A stretch of 64,000 bases of DNA, from positions 1-64,000 of the forward strand of contig JAACJM010000251.1 of the NCBI GenBank assembly GCA_013368315.1. Direction: 5' to 3'. This DNA is from Tetrapyrgos nigripes (Eukaryota > Basidiomycota > Agaricomycetes > Agaricales > Campanellaceae). The notes under the pieces were generated by a model, which made no database searches, was not told where the DNA came from, and was given only the letters and a program-made list of their open reading frames with translations. Made by a program: the position numbers and the translations under genes. Below, piece after piece: positions 1-9,969 of the stretch (the stretch's first letter is position 1; each line of letters starts with the position of its first letter).

Positions 1-1000
1 GTCGACGATACGAGAACAGTGTTCCTGTCAGATCATTTTGGTACGTGCACTGCTCATATGATAACGAACCGCTAGCTGATCTTTCCCCGTCTCTTTTTCA
101 TCCTTTTCCCTTCTACCTTGCTCTCCGTCTCCACGTCTTGCCTGCTGGTCCTACATGTCAACTCAATGACTGCCAATGTCTCTCGCATCGCCGTTTCCCT
201 GACCCTCTGTCAACGGCGGTTTTGTACTTCGCATCTTGATATCCGACTTCCTTGGTGTCTTCTGTCTCGCAACATTGACTTGTCTATACTGCCGGCCGCC
301 ACTGTCATTGCCCTCATTGCTGTCATCCTCATCGCCGTCGCCGTCGTTGTCTCAAATATAACCCTCGCCTCAACATCAACCACCGCCGCCATCTCAAAAT
401 GCAATCCTTACCTCAACATCACCTTTCATATATGCACCAAGCTCGTGCATTCTTTCCCCTCCATGCGTCGTTCTCCCTGAGGAAATTACCCAGTATCCTA
501 GGAAATTTATTTATACCTACTGAAATTAAATTATATTTTTATTTGGAAATTTGAACCATCTGCTTGAGAGAAGACCACTGCATTATCTCTCGGGATTTGA
601 CGTGGTCGTCTTTAATCAATACAAACATTCAAATTGCTTCATACAACAGAACGTTTAGCCCAAGCTATGCTACTGCTGCAAAAGGCATAAAACAAAGCAG
701 TCCTGCGCCAGCTACTGATTCATTTATGTCCGATCACTTACGCTCATGCATTTCACCACGCATATTGGTTACGATTAGAAAAGCAACTGTCTTTCATCTT
801 GAGATATATACTTTACAGACCATATATAACCCATTTGAGAGTCCGTAATATCCTACAAGCCTGTGCTCACAAATGTCTCAATCTGGTGCAAACACTTCAT
901 GCAAGCTATTCTCATCCACCTACTCAAATTAGAGATTTTCAACTTCGAGTTCACAGAAAGCTGCCAGTCATTCAGATAAATATACGCAGAACTTTCTGAA
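1..1000. other. No supported gene; pyrimidine-rich then AT-rich flank of the Helitron
   Basis: The first 480 bases are rich in C and T and contain overlapping open frames (for example 118-480) with no motif, no coherent start context and biased low-complexity translation, so I do not call them. From about 490 the sequence becomes AT-rich, and by about 1000 it reads into the N-terminal part of the Helitron. The left end of the Helitron must lie somewhere in 480-1000, but I cannot place it: I see no copy of the left terminus elsewhere in the window to compare with. Confidence 0.5.
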
Positions 1001-1001
1001 A

Positions 1002-2280
1002 GTGAAAATCTCGATACTGCGCAATACTATGTACCGACATGATTACTTAGCTTTCGTTAAGGCACTCTTGAGCCAGCACCCTGCAGATGTATGGGATAAT
1101 TGTGATGCTATCTCTGAAATGATCTGGTTGGGCAACTATCATGTCTATGCCCAAATTTTCTGGAGTTTGCCTTGTGGTTGTATATCTCACCTGTGGAATA
1201 AATGTCTGTTTGCCATAAATCAAATGCAGGTGGTGACAATCTGCGACATAGCACATACCTTGATTCCAATAATGCACTTAGAGACTGAGTTCAGGTTTAA
1301 TCATACCACAAACCCAGAACATGACTTTGTTACATTCTTTATGAAAGGCGGCGGACATGGTAGTAAAAAAACATTTAGCTATCTTGATCTTCAGCCTTAT
1401 ATGATTAAGCAAACTTCCATTGTCAATGCATTGACAGTTCTGTTCGAATTTCAGGAATTTATTGCAGATACAGAGAATCTATTTGATACACTCATATATA
1501 CTAAAATCCCTTTTGCTGTTGTTTACAAAATGCTATACCGTGATCAGATTCTGCATTTAGCAGGGCACATAACATCCAAATTGGTAACAAAGTCACATTA
1601 AAGCAAATTCAGAAACATTGTGAATCTCACACTTGCACAGATTCTTGTCCTCAACTTATTTCTGTCTTCAGACCAATCAATTATGTACACACAATTCATC
1701 CAGAAGAAAAACCTTTTCCACCTAAGCCTGTGTCACAACAAAACATTCTGAATGTCATTCGTGGTTGGACTGATGATTTCCACCCTGACAGAATCCAGGA
1801 GGCTGGATGTGCTGTTTGTGGGCAGCTAAAGCCATGCACTGAGCTCTCGTCCTTAAAATCAATTCATCGATTTCTTGATATTCTCAAAGTGTTGGGTGTG
1901 ACACGCTTAGAGCGTAAAACTAGTACAGATACAATCAAAGAATATAGTGGACCAGTCATAGATAAACAGTGTGACAAAGCCTGTAGCGAGTGCCGTAAAG
2001 CTCTGATAAATGGAAAAATGCCAAGAATATGTTTGGCCAGAGGTTTATGGCTTGGAGAAATTCCAGATGAGCTAAAATACTTAAATTTTGTAGAAAGATT
2101 GTTAATTCAAAAAATCCGAACCAATTGCTGCTTTGTGCGTGTCTCATCAGGTATGAGAAAGATGATTTCTCATGTAATAGCTTTTGATGCTCCCGTTGTC
2201 AAAGTTTATGACACATTGCCTCCTCCACCTGATGAACTAGATGAAGTAACTAGCAATTATGTTTACTGGACCGTGCAAAC
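1002..2280 (+). pseudogene. Helitron N-terminal region with zinc-binding DUF6570-like domain
   Basis: Two reading frames cover this part. 1002-1601 encodes 199 residues that I do not recognise. A second frame, open from about 1600 to 2287, carries two paired-cysteine clusters (GCAVCGQLKPC and CDKACSECRK), then GLWLGEIPDELKYLNFVE and VRVSSGMRKMISHV. That pattern is the DUF6570-like segment found ahead of the Rep domain in many fungal and animal Helitrons, where it is presumed to bind nucleic acid. Near 2245-2287 the frame shifts: the expected continuation (LAIMFTGPCKPTEKDY) is in the next frame. The two frames and this shift mark the region as decayed. Confidence 0.7.
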
Positions 2281-5200
2281 CAACTGAAAAAGATTATCAG
2301 AGAACCCCAATGCTAGTACGCCAAAAGTATGTTTATAATGCACTTACATGGTTAAAACTAAATCATCCAGCTTATCATGAATTGGACATTTCATTAGATA
2401 ATCTTAATAAGTACTCAGAAGATTTGCCACCTGTGTCTGTAGAATGGAAACCTACAACTAGTGAAGGAAACAGGGTTCCAGAAGGGACAAGTGTACATGA
2501 TAATGAGCCTGAAATTGGGACTGAACAAGGTGAAGTTCCTTTTGTAGTACATGGGCTTACAGGTCAAAGCCTTCAAAATGAAAACTGTAGAATCACAGAA
2601 AGCCAAAGCACTGGCACATTTAAATTCACAAGGGAAATTTTGGCAGTAGGTCATAGCAAAGACAGCTCAACAATCTTTAAGAATCCAAAATTATAACCCC
2701 TCAAATTTTTCCCTGGCTATTTCCCTATGGCCTAGGAGGATTTGGAATGAATTATATTTCCCAATTTGGAGAAAAAGCCCATAAAAAGTTTCTACTTAAT
2801 TATCATGATAAACGTTTTCAAACTGATATTACTTTCCCCTTTGTTGCATTTAGTCATGAGCAAATAAAAATGGCAATACATAATGGCTTTGCAATGACTG
2901 ACCTTCAATCATTTCCAGCAATTGCTGACCGGAATACTTAACATTAATCATGCTGTATTGAATAATATTATACAAAGCTTGATAAAGGTGAAATAGTGCA
3001 CCCTGAGACAGAGGATGAGAAGACTTGCTTTGCTGTCATTCAAGATCTGGATCATGTTGGTGGCGGGGTGAAAGGTTCTATGACTAGCAAAAAATATCTT
3101 AGAAATGAATTATGGTCATTGATTGCATATCTAGGTGCACCATCATGGTATATAACTTTTGCTCCTTCAGACACAACTCATCCACTCTGCCTATATTATG
3201 CAGGTACAGATGAAAAGTTTCAGCCATGTCTTAATTTACCAGATGATGATAGGACCCGACAGGTAATCAGAAATCCAGTTTCTGGGCTAAGTTCTTTGAT
3301 TTTATGGTGAGAATGTTTATAAAGCATATTTTAGGTGTTGACAGTGATCATGACGGTCTTTTTGGGGAGACAAGTGCATATTATGGTACTGTAGAACAGC
3401 AAGGTAGACTGACACTTCACTTGCACATGCTTCTTTGGATTGCCTTTTCCAAATCTCCTCAAGAAATAAGAGATGCAATCCTAGATCCAAATAGTGACTT
3501 TCAAAAGAGAATTGTTGAATATCTTGAAGGTGCACATACTGGTAATTTCATGACAGGAAATCAAGAAAGTATTGAAGAAAATATCAGGATCAGAGCCCAA
3601 TCAGAAGATTATGTTAATCCACTTTATACACTTCCTGCAGAGCCACCAGAAACCAGTCAACCATAAATGCAGTATCAAGGAAAGCTGTGATACTTGCTTA
3701 TCTACTGAACAATGGTGGAATGATTATAAGATGAAGTGGATGACATTGTTTCTCGTACTCACATCCATAAATGCAAGTCAACTATGGGAAAGGATGGCAG
3801 GCGTAAAAAGAACAAGGATTATTTTGGCTGTCTTGACAATAAATATGGTACATGTAGTGCAAGATTTCCACGTCAACTCGCAGAGACAACTCAGGTTGAC
3901 CAGGAGACAGGTTACTTAAGGATGCAGAAACATGAGCCTTGGATTAATACTTATAACCCTACAATGACTTATCTACTCAAATGTAACTCGGATGTGACTT
4001 CGTTATTGTCTGGAACTGCAATCAAAGCTGTTGTATACTATGTGACCAATTATATCACAAAATGGAGTTTGAACACTCATGTAATATTTGATGTCATAAA
4101 GTCAGTGCTTGAAAGAAATTCTGAAATGTTAAATGGACCATTAAGTAGGCAAGAGAAAGTAAGAAAATTAGTAACACAGATGGTAAATTTATTATCTGTA
4201 AAAATGGAATTAGGAGCTCCAATGATTTGCATGTATCTATTAGACAACCCAGATCACTATACTAGCCATAAGTTCAAATCTTTTTACTGGAAAAACTATG
4301 TAAATGAGGTTCAAAAATCCTGGACCATTTCTGACGAGAACTCACCTTCTACTAAAGATAAAGTAATTCTTTTAAGGAAGCGTAATGGTGTAGTTGCAAT
4401 CTCACAAGTTTATGATTATATATACCGCCCCGCACATCTTGAAAAAATGTGTCTGTATGATTGGGTACAGTTATGTGAAAGAGTCAAAGTCTCTACCAAG
4501 AAAGATGTCTGTGATAGTGAGGATTCAGACTCCGATGCAGGTTTGGAATCTGATAATGAACACAGCACACATGAATATCCCCAAGGCCCAAAGCCAGTTT
4601 CAAAGGAAAAATTGGCAAGAAATGTATTTCCGTTTGTTCATGGCCATCCTCTTGCTGACTCACATGCATTAAAGGTTGTATCAGATGATAAGCGTCTTGT
4701 TCCAAACTTTATTGGGGGTACATTACCTAGAGCTGATAAAGGAAACCGTGAATATTACTGTACTGTAATGCTAACACTATTTAAGCCCTGGAGAGCCGGT
4801 GAAAAGGTAAAGAATAAAGATCAGACTTGGGATAATGCATTTGATAGTTTTCAATTCACACCTCAGCAGAAGCAGATACTCAAGAATTTTCAAGTTCGTT
4901 ATGAGTGCTTGGATTCCAGAGATGACTACAATGCACAGAGAAGAGCAATGAGTGAGAATACACAGGATTCCTATCTTCCAGAGTATGACGATGGCATTGA
5001 CTCTGATTTACTTAACACATTAGCTGATCCACTTAATGGAGAGTCTGGACCATTTGAAAGGCGAAGGCAGGATGAGATGAATGAAATGAAGCAGCTTTTG
5101 GTGGATATGGGCTGGACTGACACTTTGCATGACCAAAAATCACTGATACCTTCAGCATGTCACCCACAAATTGATAAAAGTGCACATGGCTGGAAACTTC

Positions 5201-5304
5201 AAATCAACAAAATGAGGCAGGATATACTTGATAAAAGACATAGATCAGGTGCAGACCAGAATTCTAATAATAAATTTAGAAAAACCCATTTCCTGAACAA
5301 GTAG
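2259..5304 (+). pseudogene. Helitron Rep (HUH endonuclease) region, broken by several frameshifts and stops
   Basis: Pieces in different frames line up as one protein: FGEKAHKKFLLNYHDKRFQ (2747 frame), DLDHVGGGVKGSMTSKKYLR and LGAPSWYITFAPSD (2996 frame), then YYGTVEQQGRLTLHLHMLLW (3304 frame), which contains the HUH metal-binding motif as HLH. The 3736-5304 frame carries YYVTNYITK with two tyrosines spaced as in the Rep catalytic motif. HUH endonucleases nick and rejoin single-stranded DNA to start rolling-circle transposition. I count breaks near 2245, a stop at 2694-2696, and breaks near 2941, 3300, 3665, 3735 and 5285. All key motifs remain readable, so the decay looks recent compared with Gy-2 or Gy-4, but no functional Rep could be made without extensive recoding. 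Confidence 0.8.
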
Positions 5305-5471
5305 AAATACTAGATAAAACTGTATTTGAGCAAAGGACAAGACAAGGCCATACTCAGAATCTGATTGATCAGATAGCAAATGAATTTCAATTCCAGGATA
5401 ATGCAGAGCAAGAGAGAGCATTCAGAATCATTGCAAATCATGCAGTCAGCCCCTGTCCTGAGCAGTTAAAG

Positions 5472-8102
5472 ATGTATATAGGTGGAATGGGTGGCACTGG
5501 TAAATCAACTGTATTGCGTGCTCTGCGCAAGTTCTTTGCAGAGAGAAAAGAGTCACACCGTATGCTAGTTGTTGCACCAACTGGAAATGCAGCTGCACTA
5601 CTAGCAGGATCAACGTATCATTATATGTTTGGTATCAACTCAAAATCAGAAGGAGAGAATCATTCAACATCTATTCCACAGATCTGTTCACGATTGGAAG
5701 GTGTCAACTATATATTTCTTGATGAAGTTTCAACGTTGTCTTGTAAAGATATGTACAAGATCAGTGCAAAATTAGCCCTGGTGTTAAGCATGCCTCATCT
5801 CCCTTTCGGAGGAATGAATATGATTTTTGCTGGAGATTTTGGTCAGCTTCCCCCTGCTATAGGTGGTGAAAGTGTGGCATTATACAGTCATTCCATTGGA
5901 CAATCACCAAAGTCAAGATCAGATCAGGAAAATGCTATAGGCCAGCATCTCTGGCATCAAGTAACTACAGTTGTAATGCTTAGAAAAAATATGAGACAAA
6001 CTGAAACATCAGAAAATGATGATAATTATCGAAAGGCTCTGGAGAATATGCGGTATAGGTCATGCACTTCAAAAGATATTGCCTTTTTGCGAACACTGAT
6101 ATCAAACCCTTATGAGCCTGCCAGGTCACTTAGAAATGAAAATTTTCGTAATACTCCTATTATTCTTACTTATAATAAACATAAAGATGTAGCTAATAAG
6201 CTTGGAACAGAACGCTTTGCTGCCGAAACAGGACAAACATTGATGTCTTTCTATTCAGAAGATGAGCAGGTTGTTCTGGAAGATATTCCAGAAAATGAGA
6301 AACAGCATAGAAAAAGACGTAAATCAAAGAGATTCAAAGTCAATAATAAAGTTCAACATGAACTATGGACTCAACCACACTCTTATAATGATAGACAAAT
6401 TCCTGGTAGACTTGATATATGTCTAGGAATGCCTGTTATGATTAGATATAATAGTGCCACTGAACTCTGTATCACTAAGGGACAGGAAGGCCATGTCCAT
6501 GGCTGGAAAGCAAAAATAGGCAAGCATGGTAAGCCTGTTCTAGATGTTCTTTTTATTAAACTACATAATCCCCCTAAACCTCCATCTCCAATTCAATTTG
6601 AAGGTCTTCCTGAAAATGTAGTACCTATAGTGCGAAATACTGTCCGAATTGAATGCAAACTTTCAGATGATTCCCAAATTGCAATATCCCGTACTCAAGT
6701 TGAAGTACTTCCCAATTTCGCTATGACAGATTTTGCATCTCAAGGCAAAACAAGAGATTGGAATGTGGTTGACATTAATAATAGCAGAGATTTCAGAGCT
6801 ATATACACTGCATTGTCACGCAGCTCCTGTGCTGACCAAACATTAATCCTTCAAGGATTTAATGGAAGTCTTCTTACAGGAGGCCTGAAGAATAAAGGTG
6901 GATATAGACAGGAATTGAGAGAGCTGGAAATACTGGATGAACTGAGTAAACTCAAGCATTTAGGTCTATTACCACCGTCAGTCTCAGGTGATCGGCGTTC
7001 AGTTCTGATTAAATCTTTCCGCACACTCAAAGGTCAAAACTTTGTACCTGCTTTTGCACACAAATCTATTCTGTGGAACGATAATGATCCCTTAGCTGAG
7101 ACCTTCGACTCTAGAGAAACATGGCATATCATTGATGATAAAGAAGATCAACAGAAGAAATCCACACAACCGAAAGGTGATTTTAAACCAGCACTAGGAG
7201 CTGCAACTAATGTCCCATCAACTTCAAGTCTCAAAAGAAAGAGTAGCTCAGAAAAAATAAATCAAGATGTTCCTCTAAAGAGGCATAAAGCTGATAGCAA
7301 CACTTCTACTGAATTTACACCACTGCTTCCTTTCTTAAGCTGGTCCAACAATAGCTGTGCCTATGATTCTGCTATAATGTTACTTCATTATTTACACTCT
7401 AATTATCCAGAAAAATTTCAAACAGAAGCATCTCATTTTATCCAAATACTCTCCACAGAATTGACTAGTGCCTTTCAGTCTAATGTTGTTGACCTTGCAC
7501 GTACCAGAGAAAGCTTAAGACTCGGTCTACATCACATTGATTCTAATGCCTTTCCGTATGGTGAGTATGCAGATGCCGGCGAAGTTCTACTTGAACTGAC
7601 TCAATCAGATATGCCCTTTTCTAAACGAAGAGTTGTATGCAATAATGAGCATGTTTTCAAGCCATGGAAAGATAGAAAAAATATGGTTTTATACACTTCA
7701 ACACAAGCATATCATTCTACTCAGGAATGGCTGGACAATTACATTCAGCCTTTTGGATGGAAATGTCAGACCTGTCACACTGATCTTCAGACAATTGTTG
7801 AATTCATCAGATTTCCAGAATTTTTCTTACTTTATATTCCAATAAATGTCTCAACACAGATTGATAAGTTTGTTAATCTCACAGTAAATCAGCAGCAAAG
7901 ACCCTATCATCTGAGAGCAGTTATCTATTTTGGGGATGGCCATTTTATTCTCAGAACATTTAATGATGAAGGAGATTACATCTATGATGGTATGAAGAAT
8001 GGCTTACCTCAAAAAGTTGGCACTCCAATTGGTGAGAATGACACAATAGCAGATTATGAAGGTAAAAAAGCAGCAACATTGCTTTATATTAAGTATGGCT
8101 GA
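5472..8102 (+). CDS. Helitron Pif1-type helicase fused to a ubiquitin-specific-protease-like domain
   Basis: This is an uninterrupted 876-codon frame (open upstream to about 5287; 5472 is simply the first ATG and lies just before the Walker A motif, so the true protein was fused to Rep). Residues 4-13 read GGMGGTGKST (Walker A), 80-85 YIFLDE (Walker B) and 121-128 GDFGQLPP (motif III); SQGKTRDWNVV and YTALSRSS are the late Pif1/RecD motifs. Residues about 610-876 form a second domain: NNSCAYDS with Cys629 (Cys box), KCQTC (a CxxC zinc pair), PEFFLLYIPI, then GDGHFILR with His824 and YDG with Asp839. That order matches the C19 ubiquitin-specific protease fold. Role inferred: helicase unwinds the donor strand; the peptidase may remove ubiquitin-like modifiers. 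Helicase call is firm, USP call good but by eye only. Confidence 0.85.
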   Translation: MYIGGMGGTGKSTVLRALRKFFAERKESHRMLVVAPTGNAAALLAGSTYHYMFGINSKSEGENHSTSIPQICSRLEGVNYIFLDEVSTLSCKDMYKISAKLALVLSMPHLPFGGMNMIFAGDFGQLPPAIGGESVALYSHSIGQSPKSRSDQENAIGQHLWHQVTTVVMLRKNMRQTETSENDDNYRKALENMRYRSCTSKDIAFLRTLISNPYEPARSLRNENFRNTPIILTYNKHKDVANKLGTERFAAETGQTLMSFYSEDEQVVLEDIPENEKQHRKRRKSKRFKVNNKVQHELWTQPHSYNDRQIPGRLDICLGMPVMIRYNSATELCITKGQEGHVHGWKAKIGKHGKPVLDVLFIKLHNPPKPPSPIQFEGLPENVVPIVRNTVRIECKLSDDSQIAISRTQVEVLPNFAMTDFASQGKTRDWNVVDINNSRDFRAIYTALSRSSCADQTLILQGFNGSLLTGGLKNKGGYRQELRELEILDELSKLKHLGLLPPSVSGDRRSVLIKSFRTLKGQNFVPAFAHKSILWNDNDPLAETFDSRETWHIIDDKEDQQKKSTQPKGDFKPALGAATNVPSTSSLKRKSSSEKINQDVPLKRHKADSNTSTEFTPLLPFLSWSNNSCAYDSAIMLLHYLHSNYPEKFQTEASHFIQILSTELTSAFQSNVVDLARTRESLRLGLHHIDSNAFPYGEYADAGEVLLELTQSDMPFSKRRVVCNNEHVFKPWKDRKNMVLYTSTQAYHSTQEWLDNYIQPFGWKCQTCHTDLQTIVEFIRFPEFFLLYIPINVSTQIDKFVNLTVNQQQRPYHLRAVIYFGDGHFILRTFNDEGDYIYDGMKNGLPQKVGTPIGENDTIADYEGKKAATLLYIKYG

Positions 8103-8106
8103 AACC

Positions 8107-8152
8107 TTGGGCCTCGTTACTGCCACGCGAAGCGGTGGCCCACATCCCCTTC
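8107..8152 (+). repeat. Helitron right terminus with hairpin
   Basis: The segment contains GGGCCTCGTTACT followed by a stem GCCAC/GTGGC (8122-8126 with 8135-8139) and ends CATCCCCTTCATT. The same segment occurs inverted at 57390-57478, and a diverged version at 62022-62072. Helitron right ends carry a short hairpin that acts as a terminator of strand transfer; this position and shape fit that role. Confidence 0.65.
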
Positions 8153-8153
8153 A

Positions 8154-8784
8154 TTCTCTTTCCAGCAGCCGCAGTGGAGTCTTTTCTGTGCTGACTTTGC
8201 GCGACTTTGCGCTCAAGACCAGCAGTCTCAGGCTCGTCATCATGTCTCTGATCATGAGTCGGATGACCAACAATCCTCAGACGGCGGCCCGGACATTGCC
8301 AACATTGAATCAGATGAGTCTGCCAAGGGTTCCTATTTCAACTATTACCCTTCTGGAGGTATCCTCGCTCATTCAGGCCCTGTGAGTGGTCATCTTTTGG
8401 TCTGTAACTTCTCTCACATAACTAATTTCTGTTTACTAGCTTTTCCACAATTCCTACCATACCGATGTGGAGACTAAATTGCTTGCTTTGATGGCAGAAG
8501 GCCAAGATCTACCTGATACAGCTCGATTGGACTTTCAAGTCACACGCAATGGTTACGATGGTTTGGAGATACGTGGCCGGATTCACGTCGATGCCTGCGT
8601 ACAGGCAGATCTCGAAAGGCCAAAGCGGCGGCCCGGGGGTAGCGCTCTCAAATTTAAACTACAAAAACCAGTAATGGTCCGGAATCCGTCTGCTACTCTG
8701 ATATCGCCACAGAAACGCAAAGTTCTGGCGGACTCGGAGCTGAATCTCGCTCTCCAAAACGACGTAGGAAATTTGAATGTTTGA
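8154..8784 (+). pseudogene. 3' part of an unrecognised spliced gene abutting the Helitron
   Basis: A frame is open straight from the Helitron end to 8381, is followed by a clean GT-AG intron (8382-8439), and continues in phase from 8440 to the stop at 8782-8784. The first exon is acidic and polar (DHESDDQQSSDGG), the second ends with lysine/arginine-rich stretches (RPKRRPGGS, SPQKRKVL), suggesting a nuclear or nucleic-acid-associated protein, but I recognise no family. No ATG exists between the Helitron end and the first exon, so either the Helitron inserted into this gene and removed its start, or the element captured the gene fragment next to its end. The matched splice phases argue that it was a real gene. 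Confidence 0.5.
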
Positions 8785-9294
8785 ATGTTTGATCGTGCAT
8801 TCAGTACATAGTACTACCCTGCCTTCAGCCATTAGTATCTCCTGCATGTATCCGAGTCTTTAATCTGTATATATACGCTGTGCGTCTCGGGCGTTCAAGC
8901 CCGCATAGAGTGACTGTTGTTTACTACAACCCGAAGTGGATTAGAAGGAATGATGGATTCACGCGAACCGTTTTTGAACGCGTAACTTTTCAACGAACGT
9001 GATGAATGGCGACTTGCTCTTCGCGACTCAGCTCTCGTCGCTGTTCCTGGCAGCGCAGGCGAGATTCACCACACTACAAACGCGACGTCTGAACACGCCT
9101 CTTCCTTCATTTGACGAGAAAGCAACCTCACCCGAACATGCCTCACATTCTGCAGTTCTCCACACACCTACCACTGGAACCATTCTCCTTCATCTCCTTC
9201 ACGGTGGTCTCATCATTGAATCTACCTCACTGTCAACCGAACTCCAACCGATCCGTCTCATCTTCCCGTCTGCAGCTCTTTTCCTACAGCGGCT
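8785..9294 (+). other. Spacer with weak open frames
   Basis: It starts with a 3'-flank-like AT-rich part and a TATATATA-like stretch near 8870. Frames at 8999-9322 and 9111-9392 overlap each other and the next gene; one of them may supply an upstream exon of the 9295-9791 gene, but I found no splice pair that joins them in phase with confidence. Confidence 0.3.
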
Positions 9295-9791
9295 GTGTTT
9301 CTTTGGGAGACTGCGACCGTAACTGCATCCTTATATCGGGTCGTTATTACGGTGGCTCCGAACTTTGGGCTCTGGAGGGATACGACTGCTAATGTGTGGA
9401 TATCCGAGTATCTCGTCGAAAATTGTTCAGGAGATTTGGACGGTCTGCTTCATGCACAAGGAATCCATTGTGTTGTGATTGGAATTCCTACTGGATCTCT
9501 CTTGCGTTTGGAAGTAGAGTATCTGGAAGTCGACAGAGAAGACGGTGAGTTATTCCGCAATCCCACTGTATTAGTCCCTAACACATCTTTTCTTTAGAGG
9601 AATGGACCGAAAACATCCTACAACTGGGCTCCTTGGTATCTTTTCTCACGCTGTACAACTCAAATCCCAAAGCGATGCAGATAATCTCAACGGCTACTCA
9701 TCTCTGGCCTACAGACATCGCCAAGATACAGGCCCTTTCTCGAGACTGTGTCCTCAGAATTTTCTACACTCACACTTCGAACTGCTATTGA
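9295..9791 (+). CDS. Unrecognised two-exon gene fragment
   Basis: Exon A is open to 9544, a 53-nt GT-AG intron (9545-9597) follows, and exon B runs in phase from 9598 to a TGA at 9789-9791. The join produces an acidic segment (EVDREDEEWTENILQ), so both exons look genuinely coding. No ATG precedes exon A at a plausible position, so the 5' end is missing or lies in an exon I cannot identify. I see no signal peptide, membrane span or known motif. The C-terminus includes LWPTDIAKIQALSRDC. Similar uncharacterised proteins are common in basidiomycetes, but I do not assign a function. Confidence 0.4.
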
Positions 9792-9969
9792 ACAATACAC
9801 TGGCGCATGTCTGTCTCTGCCTGGCCATCCACCTATTCAGCTGACGACTGAACAGTGAAGGTATAAGGCCCTGCCTTTCTTCCCTTTCCCCACTGTCGCT
9901 CTTGCCACTTGGAGCCGGAACGACGCGTCTTTGTCGTTTCCTGTTCTTTCTTTACTCTAAGCTTCGACG

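Larger units (their letters stand above)
1002..8152 (+). mobile_element. Helitron (rolling-circle transposon), degenerate, with Rep, helicase and USP-like domains
   Basis: The order is a zinc-binding DUF6570-like region (about 1640-2280), the Helitron helicase-like N domain with an HUH motif (about 2700-3500), the Rep tyrosine region (about 4020-4070), a Pif1-type helicase, and a C-terminal USP-like domain. This is the standard autonomous Helitron layout plus an extra peptidase-like domain. The right end is set near 8152 because the last ~80 bases recur in inverted orientation at 57390-57478 and the two copies stop matching just after CCCCTTCATT. A GC-rich hairpin (GCCAC/GTGGC, 8122-8139) lies just inside this end, as expected of Helitrons. 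No CTRR tetranucleotide is present at the boundary, which fits the Helentron/Helitron2 group better than canonical Helitrons. The left end is approximate. Confidence 0.85.

Noticed and set aside
118..480. 120-codon open frame near the left edge
   Set aside because: Low-complexity hydrophobic and T/S-rich translation, no motif, competing frames on both strands.
8107..8152. Canonical CTRR Helitron end
   Set aside because: No CTAG/CTRR at the point where the copies stop matching; recorded as a non-canonical end instead.
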